In this document: in pieces, positions 17,569 to 26,492 of the stretch
Layout of the letters: the number at the start of each line of letters is the position of its first letter
Numbering within the stretch: the first letter of the stretch is position 1
Assembly (NCBI GenBank): GCA_021772615.1
Contig: JAJFLQ010000068.1
Location: 1 to 43,215 of the forward strand
DNA length: 43,215 bases
Source: Verrucomicrobiota bacterium
Lineage (GTDB): Bacteria; Verrucomicrobiota; Lentisphaeria; JABSQK01; JAJFLO01
Direction of reading: 5' to 3'
Notes under the pieces: model-generated
The model's input: the letters and a program-made list of their open reading frames with translations, nothing else
Told to the model about the DNA's origin: nothing
The model's database searches: none
Made by a program: the position numbers and the translations under genes

Positions 17569-18744
17569 ATGGATAAGCGCATCAAAGATTATTTTATCGA
17601 AGCGAATTCGAGTGATGAGCATTGGGCCAATGCCGCCGTGCTCACGCGAAGCCTGCACTGCGGATTGACGCATATGCTCAACCGTATCACAAGCTATCAT
17701 GAACTTCTGGAACTGGAGTTAGAGTCGAATCCAGCCGGTAAGATCTACATCAAGGAGAGCGAATTCGCCGTGCGCAAATCGCGTGGGTTGCTGGACGCAC
17801 TGCGATCATTTTCGACATTACGCAGCGGCGCGTTCGACTCGGTAGATCTCAAGGTTCTGGTTACTGCCATTGTCAATCGGCTAAATAAGTATGACAACCT
17901 CACTGTAGACGCCGACTTTTCCCGGCTCACGGACGACGAGTCATTTATTTCGGGAGATTTGTTTCTCCTGCAACAACTGTTTTTCGATCTGCCCCACCTG
18001 TTTTACGATGAAGCCGCAAATCGAACCGACCTCGCGATAACAGGCGAAGTACGACGATTCGAACAGGACTTCTTCAGCGCGCGCAAATCGCCGTTGCCCG
18101 CGTGCGATTACATGTCGCTGACCGTCACGACCGATGACGCCGCGACGATACGGCTGGATAATTTTGTCAACCCGTTCGAGTGGCACGTCGCCTTTCCCGA
18201 CGCAGACATTCCGGAACGCCTGTACTTTATTCACGGCGCGGTCAACGCCCACGGCGGCGAAATCTTCTTTACACGGGGCGAACGTATTGCTCGAGCTTTG
18301 CTGATTGTATTGCCGATCCAAAAAAACCAGATCGCCATGTATACCGATGCCGGTATCGAGCAGACGGACCTGCAGGGGAACGAGACGATTCTTCTGGTCG
18401 ACGACGAAGACATAATCTGGGATGTCGTTATCGACATGCTGCAAAACATGGGCTACTCAGTCATTCTCGCGGCCAACGGACGCGACTGCGTAGACATTTA
18501 CCGCGACAATCCCGGTCAGATCGATCTGGTCCTGCTGGACATGGTGATGCCCGAGATGAACGGTCATGAAGCATTTTTCCAGCTGAAGGCGATTGACGAT
18601 GACGTAAAAGTACTTCTATCAAGTGGTTACGTTGAAGAAAAAGATGCAAGAGATGTACTCAGTGCCGGAGCAGCCGGTTTTTTGCAGAAACCCTATCGTA
18701 TGGTGGAGCTCGCACGAAGGATTCGCCAGATTATCGATAACTGA
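17569..18744 (+). CDS. Degenerate (pseudo) histidine kinase with intact C-terminal receiver domain
   Basis: A 391-residue protein without membrane segments. The C-terminal receiver (about 273-391) is complete: LLVDDED, acceptor Asp324 (LVLLDMVMPEMNG), SSGY and a Lys in FLQKPY. The part before it lines up with the HisKA/HATPase of soluble hybrid kinases but has lost the catalytic residues. Where such kinases have AHDFNN with the phospho-His, this protein has HCGLTH (30-35), placing Cys31 at the His position. The N box, G1 (DTGxGM) and G2 (GxGLGL) motifs are absent, while scaffold features such as NPFEW and HGAVNAHGGEIFF remain. I infer a receiver-output scaffold phosphorylated by another kinase. 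It follows rodA by 60 bases on the same strand. Confidence 0.8.
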   Translation: MDKRIKDYFIEANSSDEHWANAAVLTRSLHCGLTHMLNRITSYHELLELELESNPAGKIYIKESEFAVRKSRGLLDALRSFSTLRSGAFDSVDLKVLVTAIVNRLNKYDNLTVDADFSRLTDDESFISGDLFLLQQLFFDLPHLFYDEAANRTDLAITGEVRRFEQDFFSARKSPLPACDYMSLTVTTDDAATIRLDNFVNPFEWHVAFPDADIPERLYFIHGAVNAHGGEIFFTRGERIARALLIVLPIQKNQIAMYTDAGIEQTDLQGNETILLVDDEDIIWDVVIDMLQNMGYSVILAANGRDCVDIYRDNPGQIDLVLLDMVMPEMNGHEAFFQLKAIDDDVKVLLSSGYVEEKDARDVLSAGAAGFLQKPYRMVELARRIRQIIDN

Positions 18745-18930
18745 TTTATTTTTAATTTTGTTTCGATTTTTCCTTGTAAGCGTTACCTATCTAAAATACT
18801 ATGCTTAAGGCCGGGACCGGAAAACGAATGGTCCGGACGGCCAGCGTCGTCGTGCTACGATTCGGTCATTTGGAAGTACCCGATTCATTTATATTAACAT
18901 ACGCCTCATCAGCCACTTTATTATACCATC

Positions 18931-20481
18931 GTGATTTCGAATTCGGTCGCTTCCTCCCCTCCAACAGACCACCCTCCGGTCGCTGAAATGAAGTCCTGTA
19001 AGCGTAGCGGCGGCCATAACGGATGGATGCATCCCGTACAAGCCGACGTCGTGTTCGGGCCTGAACATAATGATCCGTCGGCTCCTCCGGCACTCGCCGG
19101 GAAAAACGTATTGGTGATCGGACTCGGCAGGAGCGGCTATTCTGCGGCGAAACTGGCGTTGACGCACGCTGCCAAAGTCACTGTTCTCGATGCGCATACG
19201 GATGTTGCAATTGAACAACGAGCAGAGCGCATTTCAAGACGTGGCGCCGATGTACATCTGCAATGGCCTGATGCCAACTGGACCGGCAAAGCCGACCTGG
19301 TGATTTTGAGTCCCGGAATACCGGCAAGCCGATGGCTCGACAAGGTACTGGCAGCAACGGCGTGTCCCGTGCTCGGGGAGCTCGAATTTGGCTATCGGTT
19401 TTGCGTCTGCCCGATCATCGCTATTACCGGTACAAACGGCAAGACAACCACTACAGAGTTGTTGCTGCACTGCATGCGAGGCGTCAACCTCAAGGTAATG
19501 GCCGCAGGGAATATTGGCATGCCGGTAAGTGAAGTCGCCAACCTGACGCCTGCGTTGGATTATCTGATCGTCGAAGTCAGCTCATTTCAATTGGAACGCA
19601 CGCAACAGTTCACCCCCTACGCGGCTGCCATACTGAACGTGTCCGAGGACCATCTGGATCGGTACGCATCATACGAAGCCTACCGGCAGGCGAAATTCCG
19701 TATCTTTGAAAATATCAAGCACCACGAAAACGTGGTCGTAAATAGCAATCTTGCAACTGCTTATTCCGCCCATATAAAAAACACACTGCGTGCGCAAGAC
19801 CCCGTATATTTCTGCACCTCCGGCGCGACCAACGGCGCCAGGTATTTTGCAACCAGCGACAATATAATGGTATGTAACGGCGACGCCCACGATCGACTAG
19901 TGGCTCTGGATACGTTGCAACTGGCCGGACGCCACAACGTCGAAAATATACTGGCGGTAATCGGCCTGTGTGCAGCGGCCGGCATTCGTCCGCAGGAAAT
20001 TGTTCCTTTTCTTCAGACGTTTTCCGCGCGAAATCATCGCCAGGAAGTCGTTGCGCGAAAGAACGGAATCTGTTTCATAAATGATTCGAAAGCGACTAAT
20101 CCTGATGCGTTGCGTCAGGCTCTGGCAACTTGGGGATCACCGGCGCGCGGCTCAACGCCCGGGCCGCGCGTACACCTTATCGCCGGTGGCCGTAACAAAG
20201 GTATGTCGTTTCGATCGCTCGTTCCGGAATTGCGGCAATATGTAAAATCGGCACACCTTATAGGCGAAGCGAAGGACGACCTGGAAAACGCGTGGAATGG
20301 ACTTGTCCCATGCAAACGATATGATAATCTTGAAGCCGTAATCACCGCGATTATGGATATAGCTGAATCCGGCGATGTGGTGATGTTGTCGCCGGCCTGT
20401 GCGAGCCAAGACATGTTCCTGGACTACCGGGACCGAGGCAATATATTTTCAAAATTTGTAAAAAGGAGTTTAAGAATATGA
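18931..20481 (+). CDS. murD: UDP-N-acetylmuramoylalanine--D-glutamate ligase
   Basis: MurD adds D-Glu to UDP-MurNAc-L-Ala in the cytosol, using ATP. The N-terminal Rossmann section begins at VLVIGLGRSGYSAAKLAL, the central P-loop is ITGTNGKTTTTELL, and the family blocks VEVSSFQLE, LNVSEDHLDRY, NDSKATNPDA, HLIAGGRNKGM and MLSPACASQDMF are all present. The open frame begins at GTG 18931 and carries about 50 residues more than usual before the first strand; in-frame ATGs at 18988 and 19027 are alternatives and none has a clear ribosome-binding site. The stop overlaps the start of the LysM gene as ATGA. No other mur/fts cell-division genes are adjacent, so the usual dcw cluster is broken up in this genome. 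Confidence 0.93.
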   Translation: MISNSVASSPPTDHPPVAEMKSCKRSGGHNGWMHPVQADVVFGPEHNDPSAPPALAGKNVLVIGLGRSGYSAAKLALTHAAKVTVLDAHTDVAIEQRAERISRRGADVHLQWPDANWTGKADLVILSPGIPASRWLDKVLAATACPVLGELEFGYRFCVCPIIAITGTNGKTTTTELLLHCMRGVNLKVMAAGNIGMPVSEVANLTPALDYLIVEVSSFQLERTQQFTPYAAAILNVSEDHLDRYASYEAYRQAKFRIFENIKHHENVVVNSNLATAYSAHIKNTLRAQDPVYFCTSGATNGARYFATSDNIMVCNGDAHDRLVALDTLQLAGRHNVENILAVIGLCAAAGIRPQEIVPFLQTFSARNHRQEVVARKNGICFINDSKATNPDALRQALATWGSPARGSTPGPRVHLIAGGRNKGMSFRSLVPELRQYVKSAHLIGEAKDDLENAWNGLVPCKRYDNLEAVITAIMDIAESGDVVMLSPACASQDMFLDYRDRGNIFSKFVKRSLRI

Positions 20482-21644
20482 TTCATCACAGCAACCGACC
20501 GTCAACACGTAAAGTAATCCGCATCATGACATTGTCGCTAGCTGCAGGCATGCTGCTCTCGGCATGCTCAAGTATTTCCGGCAAACGTGACGAGAAGCTG
20601 CGCATACTTGAGATGCGCGAGAATGTCCCGCCGCCATATGTCGATCCAGCGGTATCATCCGAAAGGCCCGCACTCGGAAAACGCGCAGCAGACAGTCATT
20701 GGGAAACCGTCAAACCGCCTGTCATGAAGATCGAGCCGGTGCAACCTGTTGTAGTCAATCGGCCGCCCCCGCCGTTGCCGCAGGTCGTCGTGAAACCTGA
20801 GCCGATCGTCCAGCCCGTGCCGGTCAAGATCGTGGAACAACCCAGGATACCGTTGCAGACGAAAACCCACGCACCGCCCCCGCCGCTACCCGACACGTCA
20901 AAGGTGTCGCCGTTGAAATACACTGTCAAAAAAGGCGATACGCTATGGGATATCGCCCGGTCGTACGGCGTAACCACGAAGGAACTCGCCGCGGAAAACA
21001 ATCTCAAGACTTCGGACATTCTGAAAATCGACACCGTTCTTGTCATTCCGCCGGGAGGAAAGTTCGTTCCACTGGAGAAACGTCCGATGATCGCTGCCCA
21101 GCCGTCTCCGGCGTCGGGTAAGGCCAGAAAAATCACAAAAATGCCGATTCCACAAAGCGGTAAGCACATCGTGAAAAAAGGCGATACGCTCTGGGACATT
21201 GGCCGCATCTACGGTATCGACCACAAGAAGATCAAGCAAGCAAACAATCTGAAATCTGACATGCTTCATCCGGGGCAGGTGCTGGTCCTCACCGAAGCCA
21301 AATCGGCTTCGCAGTCAAGCCGACCGCCAGTGGCAGCCGTGACAACGACGCCGTCGAAAGCCCCGCAGGCGACGCCTAATGAGGCAAAACCCGAAATCGT
21401 CGACAAGGGGGAGCGTAGCGGGTCTGCATCGCCCGAGACTACCGTCGATACCCCTGCCACGGCGACGGATGTCCAGTTATCCAACCTTCCACATTACGTG
21501 TCGGACGGCGACACCCTGCAGTCAATCGCCGAAATGTACGGGTCCAAGACACAATGGATTTTGAAGGAGAATCCCGGGATAAGCGAAGATGCAGACCTCA
21601 AAGAAGGCATCGAAATACAAGTACCTTGTCCAGATCTGAAATGA
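20478..21644 (+). CDS. LysM-repeat lipoprotein
   Basis: A 388-residue protein with a lipoprotein signal (VIRIMTLSLAAGMLLSAC, lipobox LSAC). It continues with a long Pro/Val-rich spacer (about 50-145) and three LysM domains: LKYTVKKGDTLWDIARSYGV, HIVKKGDTLWDIGRIYGI and a more diverged HYVSDGDTLQSIAEMYGS near the end, separated by Ser/Thr/Pro-rich linkers. LysM domains bind the GlcNAc-X-GlcNAc backbone of peptidoglycan. No catalytic domain is present, so it is probably a wall-binding scaffold that links the membrane to the wall or recruits a hydrolase. AGGAG precedes its ATG, which overlaps the murD stop (ATGA), so the two proteins are translationally coupled. Confidence 0.9.
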   Translation: MIHHSNRPSTRKVIRIMTLSLAAGMLLSACSSISGKRDEKLRILEMRENVPPPYVDPAVSSERPALGKRAADSHWETVKPPVMKIEPVQPVVVNRPPPPLPQVVVKPEPIVQPVPVKIVEQPRIPLQTKTHAPPPPLPDTSKVSPLKYTVKKGDTLWDIARSYGVTTKELAAENNLKTSDILKIDTVLVIPPGGKFVPLEKRPMIAAQPSPASGKARKITKMPIPQSGKHIVKKGDTLWDIGRIYGIDHKKIKQANNLKSDMLHPGQVLVLTEAKSASQSSRPPVAAVTTTPSKAPQATPNEAKPEIVDKGERSGSASPETTVDTPATATDVQLSNLPHYVSDGDTLQSIAEMYGSKTQWILKENPGISEDADLKEGIEIQVPCPDLK

Positions 21645-21657
21645 TCCCCTGACCCAT

Positions 21658-23103
21658 ATGGCGCCTAAAATCCGAGAACCGGCTGTTGCCGGTACGTTTT
21701 ATCCCGATGACAGGCGCGGTCTGAACGAAAAACTTGAGCAGCTTTTCTCGGCCTTACCCGAAACCACTCCGCAGCGAGCCACAAACGGCATCATTGTGCC
21801 ACATGCCGGGTACACGTATTCAGGCAAGATCGCTGCAAGCGGTTTCGCCACGCTTCGCACCCGCCATTTCAACCGTGCGATTATTCTCGGGCCAAGCCAT
21901 CACGTCAGCTTTTACGGCGTGTCCGCCGCACCATTCGACAAGTACCGGACGCCGCTTGGTGATGTTGATGTGGCTGCCGACGCTTGCGATCAGCTCTTAC
22001 GCGCCACGCCTCTTATCACCCAGAGGAGCGACGTCCACAAATTTGAACATGCGGTAGAGGTTGAATTGCCGTTTATCCAAGCCCTGTCACCCGAATGCCG
22101 GATTGTCCCGCTGATATTCGGACTGCTTTCCCCGCACGACATACACGAGATGGCGCACAGTATCGCTCCGCTCTGGGACGAAGACACGGTGTTGATAATA
22201 AGTTCCGATTTCGTTCACTACGGCAAGCGCTTCGATTTCTTACCGTTTCCTGCAACCGATGCCCCGGAGAAGTTGCGCGACCTCGACCATCGCGCAATTC
22301 GCAGGATCATTGACGGCGATGTTGAGCAATTCCTCGGATTTACAGAGCGAAGTGCCGGTACAATCTGCGGACGGATACCAATCGCCGTACTGCTCGCCAT
22401 CATCGCGGACGACGCCAGGGCGGATGCCGTGACCGAGATTAGCTACGGGTCTTCCAGTGACGTGAGTGAGGACTATAGCCATTCCGTTGGCTACGCAGCA
22501 CTGGCTGTCGGCGAAACCACCGCACCGCGCCATGCCGACCGCAAAATCGATACCGGTTTGTCCAGCAACGACAGCAGTCTCCTCATAAATCTCGCATACC
22601 AGTCGATCCGCGCCGGCCTCGACAATCACACACTAACGCCGCCGGTCGATACACCTCTGCGATTTCGGCAGCCCGGGAACGTATTCGTTACCCTTCGAAT
22701 TGGTCAGACCCTGCGCGGATGTATTGGTAGCCTCCATGGCCGCGAGCCCTTACAGGAATGTGTGATCGCGAACGCTGCAAAAGCGGCTTTCGAAGACCCA
22801 CGGTTTCCACCGCTTTCACACGATGAGTTCGAAAACATAACTATCGAAATTTCATTGCTTACCGAGCCCCGGCCGATCGCCGATATCGCCGAATTCAGGC
22901 TGGGTATGCACGGTATCATCCTGGAATTCGAAAAATCACGCGCGGTATTCCTTCCCGATGTCGCAACCGAGAACGGATGGGATAAAGAATCGACATTGGA
23001 ACATCTGTCTCGGAAAGCAGGTCTCGCGCCGGGACACTGGCGTCGGAACGGCGTGCGATTCTCGATCTTCAATACCATCCATATCTACTCAAGACATACG
23101 TAA
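21658..23103 (+). CDS. MEMO1-AMMECR1 fusion (AmmeMemoRadiSam system proteins B and A)
   Basis: A 481-residue two-domain protein. Residues 1-285 are MEMO-like: REPAVAGTFYPD at the start, GIIVPHAGYTYSGKIAASGF, ILGPSHHVSF, FEHAVEVELPFIQ and IISSDFVHYG give the family's conserved His/Asp/Cys-type pocket. From about 300 an AMMECR1 domain follows (PGNVFVTLRIGQTLRGCIGSL with the hallmark LRGCIG, then FEDPRFPPL). In many prokaryotes these two proteins occur with a radical SAM enzyme as the AmmeMemoRadiSam trio, whose chemistry I cannot state. Here the two are fused and no radical SAM gene is in the window. It starts 13 bases after the LysM gene, so it is probably in the murD-LysM transcript. Confidence 0.9.
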   Translation: MAPKIREPAVAGTFYPDDRRGLNEKLEQLFSALPETTPQRATNGIIVPHAGYTYSGKIAASGFATLRTRHFNRAIILGPSHHVSFYGVSAAPFDKYRTPLGDVDVAADACDQLLRATPLITQRSDVHKFEHAVEVELPFIQALSPECRIVPLIFGLLSPHDIHEMAHSIAPLWDEDTVLIISSDFVHYGKRFDFLPFPATDAPEKLRDLDHRAIRRIIDGDVEQFLGFTERSAGTICGRIPIAVLLAIIADDARADAVTEISYGSSSDVSEDYSHSVGYAALAVGETTAPRHADRKIDTGLSSNDSSLLINLAYQSIRAGLDNHTLTPPVDTPLRFRQPGNVFVTLRIGQTLRGCIGSLHGREPLQECVIANAAKAAFEDPRFPPLSHDEFENITIEISLLTEPRPIADIAEFRLGMHGIILEFEKSRAVFLPDVATENGWDKESTLEHLSRKAGLAPGHWRRNGVRFSIFNTIHIYSRHT

Positions 23104-23165
23104 CGAAATCCATACGCTCGCCACCGGCGCTACTTGCTATTGCCGCGACAACAGGTTCTTTTACT

Positions 23166-23177
23166 TATTCATGAATA
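23166..23177. repeat. Perfect 12-bp palindrome
   Basis: TATTCATGAATA is its own reverse complement. It lies in the 199-base gap between the MEMO1-AMMECR1 gene and the receiver gene at 23303. It could be an operator for the receiver gene. It is a single short site, so chance cannot be excluded. Confidence 0.2.
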
Positions 23178-23302
23178 GCTCTTGTGTGAGCACCTTCCGA
23201 TACGAATCACCGTGTGTCAACCCGTCGGTGGGTACATCACGGTTCGTGAAGATTCCAACTGCTTCGGTTGGTCCCGCAATTGCTCGTCCGCAACATGTTA
23301 TA

Positions 23303-23935
23303 ATGTCAAATTCCGTCAACCAGAGCCACGGCGGCGCCCCCGCCATTGAGATTGATAACACCGTAGCAGCGAGACTAAGCGCACTGCTAAGTGGCATACA
23401 CCGCGACCTCATTGCGCTAAAAACGTCACAATTCGAAGCCGGCGAGACGGCGCGTCTAATCGACGCAGCGGAGGCAAAAACGGAACAGGCGAGGCTGTTG
23501 GTCGAAATGACGACGGATAATCCGCGTGGTGCAAACAACACTGCAGCAACACCGAGCAATAGCGGAGCGAGACTGCTGGTAATGGACGATGAAGACTCGA
23601 TTCGCACGATGGCGCAGAAGCTCTTGACCACGTTCGGCTATCGCGTCAACGTGGCCGTCGACGGTACGGAAGCTTTGTCCAGATACCGGGAGGCTATGGC
23701 ATCTGGTGATCCATTCGACGTTGTTATTCTGGACCTTACGATTGCGACAGGAATGGGCGGTGAGGAGGCAATGATGCGACTGCTGAAAATAAATCCGGAT
23801 ATAAAGGCAATTGCTGCAAGCGGCTATTTCAACGCGCCGGTAATGACCAAATTCCGGGACTACGGGTTCGCCAACGTGATTGTAAAGCCATATACATTGT
23901 CGGAGTTGAAGAACGCGATCTCGGATGTCCTTTAA
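23303..23935 (+). CDS. Response regulator receiver protein with N-terminal helical extension
   Basis: The product is 210 residues. Residues 1-80 are predicted helical (ARLSALLSGIHRDLIALK and AAEAKTEQARLLVEM) with no recognised domain. The receiver follows (about 88-210): LLVMDDEDSIRTM, acceptor Asp in VVILDLTIATGMGG, AASGY and VKPYTLSEL. The receiver resembles those at the C-terminus of PAS-type hybrid kinases, so this may be a receiver separated from its kinase. The frame is open further upstream, back into the preceding gene. I chose ATG 23303 because the upstream part overlaps AMMECR1 and looks non-protein-like; no good ribosome-binding site marks any start. Its 3' end overlaps the convergent receiver gene by 4 bases. 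No output domain is present. Confidence 0.8.
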   Translation: MSNSVNQSHGGAPAIEIDNTVAARLSALLSGIHRDLIALKTSQFEAGETARLIDAAEAKTEQARLLVEMTTDNPRGANNTAATPSNSGARLLVMDDEDSIRTMAQKLLTTFGYRVNVAVDGTEALSRYREAMASGDPFDVVILDLTIATGMGGEEAMMRLLKINPDIKAIAASGYFNAPVMTKFRDYGFANVIVKPYTLSELKNAISDVL

Positions 23936-24312
23936 GCCTGCCCGGCTTTGGGCCGGCCGCCGCGAATGATCTCGTTCAGCATATCCTCGAAATTGATTGG
24001 CGGCGGTTTCGAAATGAAATAATCGCATCCGCACTCGAGGCACTTGCGTTCATCCATCGCAAACGCCGACGCGGTAAACGCGCATATCAACCCTGCATAA
24101 CCCTGGCTGCGAAGACTCTCCGTTGCCTGATAGCCATTCTTACCCGGCATATACATATCCATTAAAATCAGATCTGGGGACTCAGCCAGAGCAAGTTCGA
24201 CCCCACCGTTTCCGTCGGCGGCATCAATCGTCTCGAAGCCGGCCTTTTTCAGCCGGCGCCGCAGCATGCGAACGATTCTCGGATCATCGTCAACAACGAG
24301 TATCTTTGCCAT
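23932..24312 (-). CDS. Single-domain response regulator
   Basis: A 126-residue stand-alone receiver: MAKILVVDDD with the acidic cluster at 8-10, acceptor Asp52 (LILMDMYMPGKNG), a Ser/Ala signalling position in AFTASAF, and Lys in ISKPPP. It has no output domain and probably serves as a phosphotransfer intermediate or acts by protein binding, like CheY or DivK. I chose ATG 24312 because GAGGG lies 4-5 bases upstream and the domain begins there. An in-frame ATG at 24369 overlaps the kinase stop as ATGA and could add 19 residues. It is the last gene of a three-gene minus-strand operon behind two kinases. Confidence 0.9.
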   Translation of the reverse strand: MAKILVVDDDPRIVRMLRRRLKKAGFETIDAADGNGGVELALAESPDLILMDMYMPGKNGYQATESLRSQGYAGLICAFTASAFAMDERKCLECGCDYFISKPPPINFEDMLNEIIRGGRPKAGQA

Positions 24313-24365
24313 TTTGCCCTCTTGCGCTACGGCTTTCTGCCGATGCAGCGAAACGACTGGATCAG

Positions 24366-26492
24366 TCACACTTGCGGGAGCGCAATCGTAAACCGCGTGC
24401 CTTCGCCACGTGCACTGTTCACGTCGATTCGACCGCCGTGCATCCCAACCAACTTACTTGTTATCGCCAGCCCAAGGCCGGAACCGCCTGCCGAACGTGT
24501 CGCGGTTCCATCAACTTGCCGGAATGGATCGAATATACACTTCAAATCCGCTTTCTCGATACCGCAGCCGGTATCCTCTACAAAAAATTCAACACCATCA
24601 TTACGTTCGCGGCCGCCGACGGTAATAACACCGGATTCGGTGAATTTTATCGCATTACCGAGTAAATTCAACAGAACCTGTTTCAGGCGAACGGGATCGG
24701 CGGAACAATAAAACGGCTCGACGTTTGACACCATATGGAGGCCTTTGGTCTCCGCAAGCGATTTGACGACTTCTACGGCCTCGTCAATAACGTTTGTAGA
24801 CAACAGTTTCTCGCGATGCAATGTCATCCGACCAGCCTCGATTCGAGATAGATCAAGCAGTTCGTTGATGAGCGTCAACAACATCTCGCCGGACCGTTCG
24901 ATGTCTTGAGCGATCGCGGCGATTTCCTCTGGATTCGGCGGCAACTCGGTGGTATCAGTCAACAATGATATATTGCCCAATATCACCGTCAATGGTGTCC
25001 GTAACTCGTGACTGATCGTGTTGAGAAACTCGGTCTTTAGCCGACTGGATTCTTCGGCGCGTTCCTTTGTTTCAATCAACGCCTGCTTCATCTGTTTTTC
25101 TTCCGTGATGTCGCGAATGATCGCGATAAATCGGTATACGGAATCGACTTCGACCTCCGTGACAGTTAGCGCGATCGGGAACGCGCGGCCCTTCCGATCG
25201 CGCCCGGTCATGTCGCACCTGCGGCCCACAATGTCACCGTCGAGCCCCTTTCGCCGCCGGTCTGCCAGCTCGCCACGTGGATTGACTACGAGATCCGGTA
25301 CAAGCAGCGACAGGCTTCGGCCGCGCACATCCGATTCGGCGTAACCAAATATGCGCTCGGCGTCTGGATTCAACAGCGAAATTCGTCCGTTTGCATCCGT
25401 TGCAATGATACCGTTTGCAACGGTTTCGACGATGACGCGATTGTGTCTCCTTAACATGACGAGTTGATCGATTCGATCCTTTACAAAGATCGTCAGCATC
25501 ATGGAAAAAAGGCACCCGAATATGAGCACTACAAGCGGAAAGGGAGATTGCCGTGTTGCCACGAAAAGCTCGGTTGCTGTGCCTGAAATACGCCATGTTC
25601 TGCCGGCAACCCATATTCGTCTGCTGTAGTGATAGCGTTTGTCCGCCGCGCTGTCGACGGCGGGCCGGCGGTTATGAAGCAGGATTGACTCGGACGGATC
25701 GGTAGCGTCAGTAGCGTCGTAAAGTGAGATATCAATATCGCGAGACTGATTGGGCAGGTAGGCCAGTGCGGTTTCGAGTATGTCCCCGATCCGGAACACA
25801 CCAACAACAAAACCGCGATGACGTCGACTGCCGCCGTCACTACTATCCTGATAATAGACCGGCACAAATACCAACGTGCCTTTTTGATGGTCCGTTTCCT
25901 GTACCAACGTAATCGCCGGCGTGGCCAACACCTGGCCGGATGTGCGTGACCGACTAAGTGTTTCGAACCGTATCGCATCCGAAGCGAGATCAAAGCCCAT
26001 AGCCTGCTCGTTACCCGCGAGTGGCTCGATATATAACACCGGGTAAAACATGCTGCGCGTAGCGGCAGGCAACATCTTGCGGCTACGCTGTTCGGTGATC
26101 TCGAAATTCGGGAATCCCGAGGCGCGCACGCGGTTCACGAAATCCGTACGCTCCGATTCCGGCACGGCGGGCACCCATTCGAGCGCCTGGATGCTGGCGT
26201 ACTGGCGCAATTTTCGACCAACAAACTGTGCAAACTCTTCACGTTCGACCGACTCGGATCCATAGAAAAAATCCCGACTGGAATACAGAACCTCAAGGAG
26301 AATATCGAGTTCGCGCCCTAACGACGCAGCCTGATTATCGACAGCGTGTTCAAGATCCTGCTGGATAGAGCGGGTCCCAGCCCGACGTGTCATTTCGTAT
26401 ACGATTGCTGTAATGGCCAGTGACGTGATCAGGATTGCGGCGACGCCCAATCGAGCCTTGCTGTCAGGACGGTGTTGCCGATAATCGGTCAT
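24366..26492 (-). CDS. Membrane sensor histidine kinase, CHASE-PAS-HisKA-HATPase
   Basis: About 708 residues. An N-terminal membrane helix (GVAAILITSLAITAIVY) is followed by an extracytoplasmic CHASE domain (SLGRELDILLEVLYSSRDFF, then IQALEWVPAVPESER), known in other proteins as a sensor of small ligands such as cytokinins. A second membrane helix comes next (VVLIFGCLFSMMLTIF), then a PAS domain (ETVANGIIATDANGRISLLN, FGYAESDVRG), HisKA with phospho-acceptor His495 (FLNTISHELRTPL) and a complete ATPase (NLLGNAIKF, EDTGCGI, GSGLGLAI). It has no receiver of its own; the stand-alone receiver encoded next is the obvious partner. I chose ATG 26492, which overlaps the upstream stop as ATGA, over the frame's first Met at 26513. 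Confidence 0.92.
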   Translation of the reverse strand: MTDYRQHRPDSKARLGVAAILITSLAITAIVYEMTRRAGTRSIQQDLEHAVDNQAASLGRELDILLEVLYSSRDFFYGSESVEREEFAQFVGRKLRQYASIQALEWVPAVPESERTDFVNRVRASGFPNFEITEQRSRKMLPAATRSMFYPVLYIEPLAGNEQAMGFDLASDAIRFETLSRSRTSGQVLATPAITLVQETDHQKGTLVFVPVYYQDSSDGGSRRHRGFVVGVFRIGDILETALAYLPNQSRDIDISLYDATDATDPSESILLHNRRPAVDSAADKRYHYSRRIWVAGRTWRISGTATELFVATRQSPFPLVVLIFGCLFSMMLTIFVKDRIDQLVMLRRHNRVIVETVANGIIATDANGRISLLNPDAERIFGYAESDVRGRSLSLLVPDLVVNPRGELADRRRKGLDGDIVGRRCDMTGRDRKGRAFPIALTVTEVEVDSVYRFIAIIRDITEEKQMKQALIETKERAEESSRLKTEFLNTISHELRTPLTVILGNISLLTDTTELPPNPEEIAAIAQDIERSGEMLLTLINELLDLSRIEAGRMTLHREKLLSTNVIDEAVEVVKSLAETKGLHMVSNVEPFYCSADPVRLKQVLLNLLGNAIKFTESGVITVGGRERNDGVEFFVEDTGCGIEKADLKCIFDPFRQVDGTATRSAGGSGLGLAITSKLVGMHGGRIDVNSARGEGTRFTIALPQV

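Noticed and set aside
18810..18843. Imperfect hairpin GGCC-GGACC / GGTCC-GGCC upstream of murD
   Set aside because: Two short stems with an uneven internal loop; in GC-rich DNA this can arise by chance and it has no T tract.
23299..23304. Perfect TATAAT just before the receiver gene
   Set aside because: It overlaps the ATG at 23303, so it cannot serve that start unless translation begins further downstream; no -35 at a suitable distance.
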